A DNA stretch of 64,000 nt from positions 1,860,001 to 1,924,000 of the forward strand of contig NW_027445624.1 in NCBI RefSeq assembly GCF_035582795.1. The letters run 5' to 3'. How positions within the stretch are numbered: position 1 is the first letter of the stretch; the number at the start of each line of letters is the position of its first letter. The notes beneath the pieces were generated by a model. It saw only the letters and a list, made by a program, of their open reading frames with translations, ran no database searches and was not told where the DNA came from. Positions 55,123 to 64,000 of this stretch are shown in pieces. This DNA is from Mycteria americana (Eukaryota > Chordata > Aves > Ciconiiformes > Ciconiidae). A program made the translations under genes and the position numbers.

Positions 55123-55718
55123 CCTGAAAACCTTTCCCAGGCAAATGAACAGCAAGAAAATCATCAGGCATAGTCAGCATGAATTCACCAAGGGGAAGTC
55201 ATGCTTCACTCACCTGATAACCTTCTCCAGTCAAATGATTGCCTTTGTAGACAAGGGGAGAGCAGTGGTTATTGTCTGCCTTTGCTTCTGCCAGGCTTTT
55301 GGCACGGTCTGCCATAAGATGCTGATGGCAGAAGCTGTTGAAGTGTGGGCTGGATGATCATTGTGAGGTGGGTTGAAAATTGACTGACCATCTGAGCCCC
55401 AAGAGCAGTGATCAGTGAAAAAATATCTAGTTGCAGACCAGTAACTCGCGGTGTACCCCAGGGGTTCAAGAGACAACAGGCACAAACTGAATCACAGGAG
55501 GTTCCCTCTGAACATCAGGAAACACATTCTCCCTGTGCCGGTGACCGAACACTGCAACAGGTTGCCCAGGGAGGCTGGGAGTCTCCAGCGTTGGAGATAT
55601 TCAAAAGTCATCTGAACATGGTCCTGGGTAAGTGGCTCTAGGCGGCCCTGCTTGAGCAGGGAGGTTGGACCAGGTGATCTCCAGAGGTCCCTTCCAACCT
55701 CAACCATTCTGTGATTCT
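54959..55718 (+). mobile_element. CR1 LINE, internally deleted
   Basis: Sense orientation: end of ORF1 (LLLFHVGTNDAAKLG) joined to RT (TYRPVSLISILGNTMEQLIL), continuing into KIIRHSQHEFTKGKSCFTHL and CQAFGTVCHKML, then after a deletion the 3' tail (CTGAACATGGTCCTGGGTAAG, CCTTCCAACCTCAACC, TTCTGTGATTCTT). It keeps RT sequence that the arm C copy lacks, and vice versa. Confidence 0.88.
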
Positions 55719-56263
55719 TGAAGTCACACACTGCTGGGACATCAAGATTGCCCTCGACCCCCAGCCAGGCAGGGCTGTCACCACAGTCACTGCAATGAGT
55801 CTGGGAACCCAAAAAGCACCATGGATGAGAGGTGTGGGGTGCACACCACCACCCCCAGCTCTGTGAGCAGGCCCTCTGCAGTCAGAGCAGCTGCCAATGA
55901 TTGAAGTGGGACTCACTGCTGCTCGCAGGGTCGGGGGTCTCTGGGGGCTGCAGCCACTGGTACTGCCAGCCAGGAACCCCAAGACACAGGGCTGAGTCTT
56001 GGTTCCCTACGCTGCAGCTCACGGTGCCTCACCTGCTGTGGCACCATCCTCTCTCAGGAGCACCGCCAGGTACATTACTCCCTCTCCCGGTATAAAGGGG
56101 AGCTGCTGGAGGTCTTCTCTGTTGAGTCTTTTTGCCCATTAAGGTAATGGGTAAGCCATCTCCCTGTCTTGATGTCAACCCACGAGCTTTTTTGTCTTAT
56201 TTTGTCCCCCTGTTCTGAGAAGGGGACGTGGGAGAGTGGCTTGGTGGGCGTTAACCCACCACA
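55719..56263 (+). mobile_element. Probable solo LTR
   Basis: Starts TGAAGTCACACACTGC directly after the CR1 tail and ends TTAACCCACCACA. TATA box TATAAAG at 56091-56097; CAACCCACGAGCTTTTTTG block as in ERVL-type LTRs. The U3 matches the antisense LTR at 32748-33116. The flanks attct and attac agree at only three of five positions, so a target-site duplication is uncertain. Confidence 0.6.
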
Positions 56264-58450
56264 ATTACTCAGCTCCACAACCAGAGCACATCTCATGCAA
56301 GCAAAGACACTGTTCTTTGCCAGCCCCAGTCTCAGCAACAGGCTGCAGGCACTCCCTGCAGACCCACACCTGGGGAGCTACATCTTGCCTCTGCAGCTGT
56401 GTCTGAGTTTTGCCTTCTGCTGTGCCTGGGGTAGTTACTCCAGTCAGTTCTGGAGACCACGCCCTGCAATGCGTCACCATAAATGCTGTTGAGTTCAATG
56501 CTGTCTGCAGCAAAGTTTCCACCCCTCCCCGCCCCTCAGCCTTCCATCTGCACAAACTGCTGCTTCTGCCAAGAGCTGTTCCCAGCAAAAGTAGCAGCTG
56601 AGCCCAGAAGCACTGCCCAACTGCAAGTGCCAAGAGCAAAGCCCAGCCCAAGTGGTGTTCTGGGCCCCCTGCATGGGCCCTGCCCAACAGTCTGCCCTGC
56701 TAGCTCTTGCGTCCTTGTTTGCAGCCTGTTTGCAGCACTCCCTAAAGCCCTAGTCAAGTAGCAAGTGGAGGCCGAGCACAGCTGTCTAATGCTTCTCTGT
56801 ATGGCTCCCACTACCACCCCGGTGGGTCCCTTCCCACAAGACTATGAAACTGCCCAAGCAGCCCCTGGATGCTCTTCATTGAGCTCACGAATGTCACTGC
56901 TCCCTCGTGCCCCTGTCTCCAGCAGTATCCTCACAGCCCTCACGGTCCTTTTGTTTCAGCCCCTGGCTCTTCTGATTTACAGCTTGCCTTTTGTCTTAGG
57001 TCTTGGTTATAGTGGTGACTCAGAGGTCTCTGGATGGAGGGAAAACGTGTGACTCAGAGTGGCCCAGCAACAGCCAAGGGGAGTGGTGGCCATGCTGCAC
57101 GCTACCCAGTAGGTGCTGCCATCCCATGCTGTTACTGCTGGAGAAAGAAGCGTCTGTAGATAAGTGTCCATTTGTGCCTGTGGGGAGCGACACGCTTAAC
57201 TCAGCGCATGACCCCCCTTTCCTGCCAGAAATCCTAGCTGAATGAAGTGGCAAAGCCTGACCCTCAGCTGCAGGAAGAAAAGCCCAACTGTATTAGCAGC
57301 AAAGTAGACCACTCCCCTCCTCATGCCCCTCTCCCCTCCCCTTGTGCAAGACACTGAATGCATTTCCTTGGGGTGCTTCCCATCACCATGATGGAAAGGC
57401 AGGAATGGCTTCTGCAAAAGGTCTTGGAGCTGAATGTTGCTGGGTCCATGGGTTCTGATGTCCAAAATAGTAACTAGCCAAACTGTGTTTACCTGCAATA
57501 AGGTTTTATTTTTGCTTAAGGCGCTAGAGAGGAGAAAGGCACAGAATTTTTAGGGGGGAAGAAAGCATAACCTCAGGGACACATCCAGACACACATACAC
57601 ATACGACCCCACTGTCCTGGCCAGTTGGCTGGCAGGACACAAGGCACTTGAAGAGCAGGGTGCCTGGAGCAGGCAGGTGGGGACAGGGACAGCTGGTCCT
57701 CTCGACCAGCAGGCAGGGAGAGACAGGGTATCAAAGGAGGCAGGCAGGGTATGTGAAGGAAGTGCCAGAGCTCTTGAAGAAGACAGGAAGGGCTCCTCAT
57801 GCTCACACGGCCCACTACCCCACAGTGATTTAATGAGAGCGGGCCCCATCATGTCAATCCCAACTCCTTTCTGAAATTCAGGGGTTTTGTCTTTTGTTAA
57901 GAAGCTTGAGTCTGTAGGGAGTTCTCAGCCTGTGGCCTCTGCCCCATGCACTGTACAGTGCTGGAGGGTTCTGGTTTTGCAGGCCATGGTTGGTCTCTTC
58001 CAGTCTCAGTTTCAGGGTTGGTTTGGTTGGTTTTTTTTCCTTTCTTGAGGATCTTCCTTTCTTGGTTATGTTCAAAGCAATCTTCTTCCAGCTCTCAAGG
58101 TTACACTTCCTCAGTGAACAGTACCTGACCACCAGTGAGCTGTTCATAGTCCTGGGATGAGGCTTACACTTCACATCATAACAAGAGACACCTGGTCCCC
58201 AGCTCTGGTTCACACGACTGCCCATAAGAAGTTGATAAGCCTCACAGGCTAGGACTGGGACCTTGCACAGCTAGCGTATGGCAAATCTAGTGTAAAGCAA
58301 CAGTTAGCGTAAGACCTGTAGCATGGTACTGCCAATACTGTTTTTGCTGGGCCGTTGGTCAACACCTCTAGAAGGGAATTGGACATCTACTGGTGTGGAC
58401 ACAGTGGGATTGATCAGGGAGGAGGGCCTAGGAGCTGGAAAATGAACTGT
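56264..58450. other. Intergenic region downstream of OR-6
   Basis: No repeat or coding region recognised. A minus-strand frame at 56687-56265 begins with a hydrophobic stretch but has no known domain. A T/G-rich block is at 58019-58045. Confidence 0.35.
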
Positions 58451-59398
58451 CTAGGCAGTGCAGGCCCTAGGAGTGAAAGCTCTCCTCAGGGTCTCCCTGA
58501 CTTCATGGTTTCTCAGGCTGTAGATCAAAGGATTAGCAAATGGAGTGATGATGGTATAAAAGAGAGAGAAGAGCTTGTTCAGGGGCCTCAGCGTATCAGT
58601 ATCTGGCAGGACATACACAAAGATGATGGTTCCGTAGTAGAGGGTGATCACAGTGAGGTGGGAGGAGCAGGTGGAGAAGGCTTTGTGCCGGCCAGTGGAG
58701 GACGGGATTCTCAGGATGGCCACGATGATGCACATGTAGGAGGTGAGGGTGAGGAGGAAGGGGGGCAGAGTGAACAAAGCAGAAAGCAGCAAGGTCACCA
58801 GAGCCATCAGGCTGGTGTCAGAGCAGGACAGTTTTAGCAGTGGGGTGAAATCACAGAAGAAGTGGTCAAGGTCAGTGGGACCACACAAGGTCATGCCTGA
58901 CATCCAGTAGGTGTTGGCAATGGTGGACAGGAACCCACTGATCCATGACCCAGCTGCCAGACGCAGGCAGGACCTGACCCTCATCAAGGCTGCGTAGTGC
59001 AGCGGTCTGCAGATGGCCACGTAGCGGTCCAGCGACATCACAGCCAGGAGACAGCACTCTGCTGCTGTCAGAGAACCAAAGCAATAGTATTGCAGGATGC
59101 AGCAGCGGATGGAGATGGCCCTGTCCCCCGACAGGAAGCTGGCCAGCAGCCTGGGCAGGATGGTGGAGCTGTAGCAGACCTCCAGGCAGGACAAGTTGCC
59201 CAGGAAGAAGTACATGGGGGTATGAAAGTGCCAGTCAGTCACCACTAGCACAACGATGGAGATGTTTGCAGCCATGGTCATGATGTAGATCATCAGGAAA
59301 AGCAGGAAGAGAGGAACCTGCAGCCCAGGGTGATGGCTGAATCCCAGGAGGGTGACTTCTGTGATGCATGAGTGATTCCCCCCCACTGCGTTTTCCAT
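58451..59398 (-). CDS. OR-6: intact class II olfactory receptor (not OR14-like)
   Basis: Receptor of 315 residues, distinct from the other five. It resembles the OR6/OR10/OR11 side of the class II receptors. The start MENAVGGNHSCITEV is chosen for its position relative to TM1 and the sequon at Asn8; the frame extends 38 codons further upstream to 59512 but that part is not OR-like. Motifs: AANISIVVLV with Asn45 in TM1, PMYFFLGNLS, MSLDRYVAICRPLHY (121-135), FCDFTPLLKLSCSDTSL, KAFSTCSSHLTV in TM6 and NPLIYSLRN in TM7. All core residues are present, so it is probably functional. No acceptor at the 23-nt spacing seen in the others is obvious. Confidence 0.93.
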   Translation of the reverse strand: MENAVGGNHSCITEVTLLGFSHHPGLQVPLFLLFLMIYIMTMAANISIVVLVVTDWHFHTPMYFFLGNLSCLEVCYSSTILPRLLASFLSGDRAISIRCCILQYYCFGSLTAAECCLLAVMSLDRYVAICRPLHYAALMRVRSCLRLAAGSWISGFLSTIANTYWMSGMTLCGPTDLDHFFCDFTPLLKLSCSDTSLMALVTLLLSALFTLPPFLLTLTSYMCIIVAILRIPSSTGRHKAFSTCSSHLTVITLYYGTIIFVYVLPDTDTLRPLNKLFSLFYTIITPFANPLIYSLRNHEVRETLRRAFTPRACTA

Positions 59399-59462
59399 GA
59401 AGGATTCTCTGGGGAAGGAAAACACAGCCTGGGAGAAGGTGGAAAGATGGTTAACACAAGTA

Positions 59463-59560
59463 AACCAGCAACTGGCTCCAGGTGGCCCTGCTTGAGCCGG
59501 GGAGTTGGACAAGATGACCTCCAGAGGTCCCCTCCAACCTCAGCCATTCTGTAATTTTGT
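59463..59560 (+). mobile_element. CR1 3' tail fragment
   Basis: GGCCCTGCTTGAGCCGGGG, GATGACCTCCAGAGGTCCC and CCATTCTGTAATTTTGT, a CR1 3' end just upstream of OR-6 on the opposite strand. A C-run follows at 59570-59590. Confidence 0.82.
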
Positions 59561-59844
59561 AAAATAATGCCCCCCCCACCCCCACCCCGTTGTGTCTTTC
59601 TGTACTGAAATCTCTTGACCTCTAACATTTTTTCTTTTCTTTTTGTTCAGAAGACCTTCCAGTATTGTAATGTGTCAAACACTATAGCACAATCTTACCT
59701 AGTTACTGGATTGGATGATGAAGAAAGCCTCCACCAAATGAACGCTCTAAAATATTCCCTTATTTTTCCTACTTCTGATACTCGTGCTGTGTGTGAGCGA
59801 CACAGTCCTATAGATAGGAGAATTGCTTTCTCCAGTTTCACTTA

Positions 59845-60110
59845 AATCGCCTTTTAGTAGGGCCTGTTGCGATAGGACAAGGGGTAATGGTTTTAAACTA
59901 AAAGAGGGCAGATTTAGACTAGATATAAAGAAGAAATTCTTTACGATGAGGGTGGTGAAACACTGCAATAGGTTGCCCAGAGAGGTGGTAGATGCCCCAT
60001 TCCTGGAAACATTCAAGGTCAGGTTGAAGATGGTCCTGCTCACTGCAGGGGGGTTGGACTAGATGACCTTTAAAGGTCCCTTCCAACCCAAACTGTGCTA
60101 GGATTCTAAG
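59845..60110 (+). mobile_element. CR1 3' end
   Basis: GATAGGACAAGGGGTAATGG, GAAGAAATTCTTTACGATGAG, then GGGGTTGGACTAGATGACC and CCCTTCCAACCCAAACTG with a degenerate TAGGATTCTAAG end. Well preserved apart from 5' truncation. Confidence 0.92.
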
Positions 60111-60154
60111 TGATACTGTGCATCAATGGACTGTTGCGGCGTGCTAGAAACAGC

Positions 60155-60410
60155 ACCCGTGCACACAGATCAAAACACTTTCCCGTATGCACACACCTAT
60201 TCACACACACATGGTGAGTGTACAGAAACACACGCTGAAACAGAGCACGTCTCTGCTCACACGCCCGGATGTGCATGCATTCACACACAAGAGACACGAC
60301 AACACAGGCATGCACAGAAATGCACGCACAGAAGTACACCAAACCTCGTAATCCTAGGGAGGCACACAGAAACAGAGACACACACAGATATTTACGCAGA
60401 CACCCCCCCA
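60155..60410. repeat. CA-rich low-complexity tract
   Basis: About 250 bp of scattered CACACA, GCACAC and ACACAG units without a fixed period, an old decayed microsatellite. Confidence 0.6.
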
Positions 60411-62157
60411 AGCCTGCGTGCCACTGCTCCCCATGCCAGCAATCCAGCCATTTCGCTACCTGTCCCCTGCCTCCTCCTTGCTGCTTTGTAGCCATTGCAC
60501 GTTGGGCTCCGGCGCTCCAGCACGCTCACACAGCCTCTGTACTTTACCCGCTGCAATCACATCAACACCAAGTGCATTGCAATCATCCAAATCTTTGCTA
60601 GTCCCTTTTTATAAGCAAAGAACAGTATGAGGTGGATGACGAGGATTCAGGAGGTTTGCAGTAGTAATATTTTTTTCTCTGGAAAGCTATGTTATTCTTG
60701 TTTTCTTTTGCAAAATATGCCAACTTAGTGTCAGATCAGGGCATGAACCAGGACTGTGCCAGAAAAGGACCAAGTGGGATTTCCCACTATTGGGTCAGGT
60801 TTTGTGACATAAATGTCCAGACATATTTTATACAGAAAGTTTTAGTGTTATACATAAAAATATGTGTTTTCCTAGTTATACTAAGCTCATTCTATAATAA
60901 TGCCTATTTATATCAATATAGCATAAAAGGTGAACTTCAATTCTGAAATGTTTAATAGAGGAAGAAATCGTTTTTGCTCTCTTTCTTTTACAGGAGAGGG
61001 ATAGAGACAGAAATATTTTTTCTTCTGCCTGTATCTCTGGATACATATAGCCAGGGAGGTCCACAGAAGTCCTGTATATCTCAGAGGTATTGCCTACACT
61101 GTGTAGGTAGGAAAAAAAAATCTAAATATGCTAGTTGTTGCGGTTGGTTTTTTTCCTAGAAATGTGTTTGTAAGCTTCTGTGAAGTTTTCAAACTGTAAT
61201 ATTGATAAATGCTGTCAGCTCCACATCTCAAAATTAATTCAAAGGGCTGATACGAACAAACCCTTCCTCTGGATGAGCAAGAATTCAACTGTCACATATT
61301 CTCACGTTCATGTACCAACACGGACAATTTCACAGGCACACCTGGTGACAGCACGACCGAAAAGCCTTCATTTTTCCCTCTTCACATTATCCTTATTAAT
61401 TTCTCTTAACAGCGCCACAATGTTACCTACCCTGATGATTTCTCTGCAGCTTCTGAGGGCTTTTCAACAAAGGAAAAACTTGTGCAAGAAATTTGGATTT
61501 GTGGTTGTTCTACCTGCCAGGCTGTCTGTCCACCATTCTGGTCCCTCACCAGAGGTGACTCTGTCTCTGTCATGCTGTGACAGATGCACACACCCCACAC
61601 CTCTCTTGAGAGTGGATGGAGACATATACTGAAACTGCTGCTTTCGGAAAGGAAGCTTTATCTGGCATCTCACCAACAGTCAACATCAAGGCTGAAGATG
61701 ACGTTGCTGGCTCATCTTCTTGAGGGAGGGTAGCTGGGAGGTTTCCCTCCCCAGAGCCCTCAGCACCTGGACGCGAGGCTCAAAGGCATGATATGTCAGC
61801 CATTCCCTGAAGGTTTGAGTGGAATCGCTCAGAAAGGACAAAGCAAATACCCCCAAAGCAGCAGGAAGGACTGGACCTAACACAGGGCTGGGAAAAAAAT
61901 CAGCTCCACAATTTCATCAAAGGGAAATGCCACACACCTGAGGAAAAAGGGCTCAAAATACACAGCACAAGGTATCCTTTGGGATTGACTGATTAGGTCT
62001 CCATGTGGTGGCTGAGCATTTTGTTCTCTGGTAGAGCAAAGCCAGAGGCTTTGGTTTGTCTCTGGATTGACTGTATGACATTGCAAATTGGACTAATTTC
62101 TCCAAATTTGAGTAACCAAAGGGAGAAATGGTGAAGGTGTAATGGAAAGGAACATGA
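60411..62157. other. Intergenic, nothing recognised
   Basis: 60411-60600 is GC-moderate and 60640-61170 AT-rich. Frames are short and lack motifs. No repeats identified by eye. Confidence 0.4.
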
Positions 62158-62410
62158 CAAAACTCATGGGTTGAGATTAACACCGTTTAATACGTAAAGC
62201 AAAAGCTGCGCAGGCAAGCAAAGCAAAACAAGGAATTCCTTCGCTCCTTGCCATAGGCAGGCAGCTGTTCAGCCATCTCCAGGAAACCAGGGCTCCATCA
62301 TGCCTACGGTTACTTGGGAGGACAAACAACATCACTCCGAACATTCTCCCCTTCCGGCTTCTTCCCCAAGCTTTATATGCTGAGCATGACGTCATACGGT
62401 ATGGAATATC
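62158..62410 (-). mobile_element. ERVL-type LTR fragment, antisense
   Basis: The minus strand carries GACGTCATGCTCAGC, TATAAAGC, the GGAATTCCTTGTTTTGC block and CTCAACCCATGAGTTTT. Both ends are missing: U3 stops where CR1 sequence begins and U5 stops at 62158. Confidence 0.72.
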
Positions 62411-63276
62411 AAAATCCCCCAACCCTTTCCAGGAACTCAGCGTGCTGGGGTGCCTCTCTAAAGTGTCTGTACATTAATGCACGTAGTATGGGGAATAAAC
62501 ATGAGGAGTTAGAGGTCTGTGTGCAGTTGCAGGGCTACGATCTTGTTGGGATCACGGAAACGTGGTGGGATGGCTCCCACGACTCGAGTGTTGCAATGGA
62601 GGGACAGAGACTCTTTAGGAAGAACAGGCTGGGAAGAGGAGGAGGAGGAGGAGGTGCTCTTTGTGTGAAAAAGCAAGTGGAGTGCATGAAGTGGGGATGG
62701 ATGAGGAGCCAGCTGAGAGCTTATGGGTGAACATTAAGGAGATGACAGGTAAAGGTGACACTTGTGGGTGTTTGTAGGCCACCTGACCAGGAAGACCAAG
62801 TGGATCAGGCTGTCTACAGACAGATAGGAGCAGCCTCACATTCAGAGGCCCCGGTCTTCATGGGGAACTTTGACCACCCCGATACCTGTTGGAGGGACAA
62901 CACGGCAGGACATAAGCAGAGTACTCCAGGACACACCTGGAGCACTGTGTCCAGTTGTGGCCTCCTCATTACGAGAGGCATGGACATATTGGAGAGAGTC
63001 CAACAAAGGGCTACAAAGATGATGAAGGGACTGGAGCATGTCTCCTATGAGGAAGGGCTGACAGAGCTGGGACTGTTCAGCCTGGAGAAGAGAAGGCTCA
63101 GGGGCCATCTTATCAATGTATATAAATACCTGAAGGGAGGGTGCAAAGAGGACAGAGCCAGGCTCTTTCCAGTGGTGCCCACTGACAGGACCAGAGGCAA
63201 TGGGCACTCACTGAGATGCAGGAGGTTCCCTACGAACATCAGGGAACACTTTTTTACTGTGAATCTCAGTCCTTGG
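62411..63276 (+). mobile_element. CR1 LINE, 5' part of the interrupted copy
   Basis: ORF2 start with the APE endonuclease beginning (LKCLYINARSMGNKHEELEV, GITETWWDGSHD), a deletion near 62735, another endonuclease stretch (62755-62910), a further deletion, then the C-terminal block (MDILERVQQRATKMMKGLEH, LGLFSLEKRRLRGHL). It is interrupted at 63276 by an ERVL LTR and resumes at 63864. Confidence 0.88.
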
Positions 63277-63652
63277 TGTTCTGGTTTTGGCTGGGGTAGA
63301 GTTAATTTTCTTCCTGGTAGCTGGTATAGTGCTGTGTTTTGGATTTTGTAGGCGGATAATGTTGAGAGCACGCTGATGTTTTTAGTTGTTGCTAAGTAAT
63401 GTTTGTGCTGGTCAAGGCCTTTTCAGCTTCCCATGCTCTGCCACGCGCACAAGAAGCTGGGAGGGGACACAGCCAGGACAGCTGACCCAAACTGGCCAAA
63501 GGGCTATTCCATACCATATGACATCATGCTCAGTATAGAAACTGGGGGGAGTTGGCCAGGGGGCAGCAATCGCTGCTCGGGGACAGGCTGGGCATCAGTC
63601 AGCGGGTGGTGAGCAATTGCATTGGCCATCACCTGTTTTGTATATTCTTTTA

Positions 63653-63708
<56 letters not shown>

Positions 63709-63863
63709 TTCCCTTCCTTTGCTGTCCTATTAAACTGTCTTCATCTCAACCCACAGGTTTTACTTCTTTTCTCCTATTCTCTCCCCCATCCCACCGGGGG
63801 CAGGGGAGGGGTGAGCAAGCAGCTGTGTGGTACTTAGTTGCCGACTGGGGTTAAACCATGACA
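63277..63863 (+). mobile_element. Solo ERVL-type LTR inserted in CR1
   Basis: 587-bp TG...CA element (TGTTCTGG...ATGACA) of the same family as the provirus LTRs. It is flanked by cttgg at 63272-63276 and ctcgg at 63864-63868, a 5-bp target-site duplication with one change. The TATA box has decayed to TATAGAAA (about 63534-63541). Confidence 0.87.
63654..63708. repeat. (ATT)n microsatellite inside the LTR
   Basis: About 18 ATT units. The provirus LTRs have only a few ATT units at the same place (48430-48455), so this is an expansion within the R region. Confidence 0.9.
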
Positions 63864-64000
63864 CTCGGAGATACTCAAAAGTCGTCTGGACGTGGTTCTG
63901 GGCACCCTGCTGTAGGTGCCCCTGCTTGACCAGGGGGTTGGACCTGATCAACAAATGAACCAGAGGTTCCTTCCAACTTCAACTAGTCTGTGATTGTGAC
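63864..64000 (+). mobile_element. CR1 3' tail, continuation after the LTR
   Basis: Continues the CR1 at 62411-63276: GATACTCAAAAGTCGTCTGG, GGTTGGACCTGATC and CCTTCCAACTTCAACTAG. It runs to the window edge in TCTGTGATTGTGAC. Confidence 0.85.

Noticed and set aside
56265-56687. 140-codon minus-strand frame with a hydrophobic start and several cysteines, possibly secreted
   Set aside because: No family recognised, an overlapping plus-strand frame exists, and it abuts an LTR end. There is no support beyond openness in GC-rich DNA.
1-64000. CRISPR arrays, operons, riboswitches or phage features
   Set aside because: None seen. Repeats are dispersed retroelements or segmental copies, and the gene content is vertebrate.

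Overview
The window reads as nuclear DNA of a bird. The evidence is many CR1 LINE copies with the avian-type 3' tail, several avian ERVL-type LTRs, and five olfactory receptor (OR) units of the bird-expanded OR14-like (gamma-c) type. No bacterial or phage features are present. Protein-coding content is almost entirely single-exon OR genes. Everything else is duplicated OR flank, CR1, LTR debris and low-complexity DNA.

Layout: 1-2268 is copy 1 of a direct repeat (copy 2 is 37897-40172), followed by an antisense CR1 (2271-4235) holding a short solo LTR with a 5-bp target-site duplication. 4231-10963 is arm A of a large inverted duplication; arm B is 23180-27212. The arms enclose a facing OR pair: OR-1 (12725-13699, +, pseudogene with one nonsense codon) and OR-2 (20661-21620, -, intact). 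CR1, LTR pieces and a weak antisense retroviral-looking remnant lie between them. OR-3 (29346-30284, +) is intact and OR-4 (34569-35479, -) is frameshifted. The OR-4 3' flank is a paralogue of the OR-2 flank and carries nested LTRs (31727-33116).

37424-37983 is an antisense LTR split by a 228-bp insertion. That insertion is a tRNA-Asn-like head joined to a CR1 3' tail, the architecture of a SINE. A second inverted duplication (arm C about 41062-44258, arm D 51568-55122) flanks OR-5 (45030-45965, -; full length but lacking key GPCR residues) and an internally deleted ERVL provirus (47980-51567). OR-6 (58451-59398, -) is intact and belongs to a different class II OR group. The right end holds CR1 fragments, a CA-rich tract and a solo ERVL LTR inserted in a CR1.

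The OR14-like units share a splice acceptor at a fixed 23 nt before the start codon (37 nt in OR-4), so each coding region is the terminal exon of a spliced transcript. The likely history is repeated segmental duplication of an OR unit in both orientations, with breakpoints repeatedly at or near CR1, LTR or A-rich sequence. Coordinates of repeats and duplication edges come from reading by eye and are approximate unless a target-site duplication or exact junction is given.
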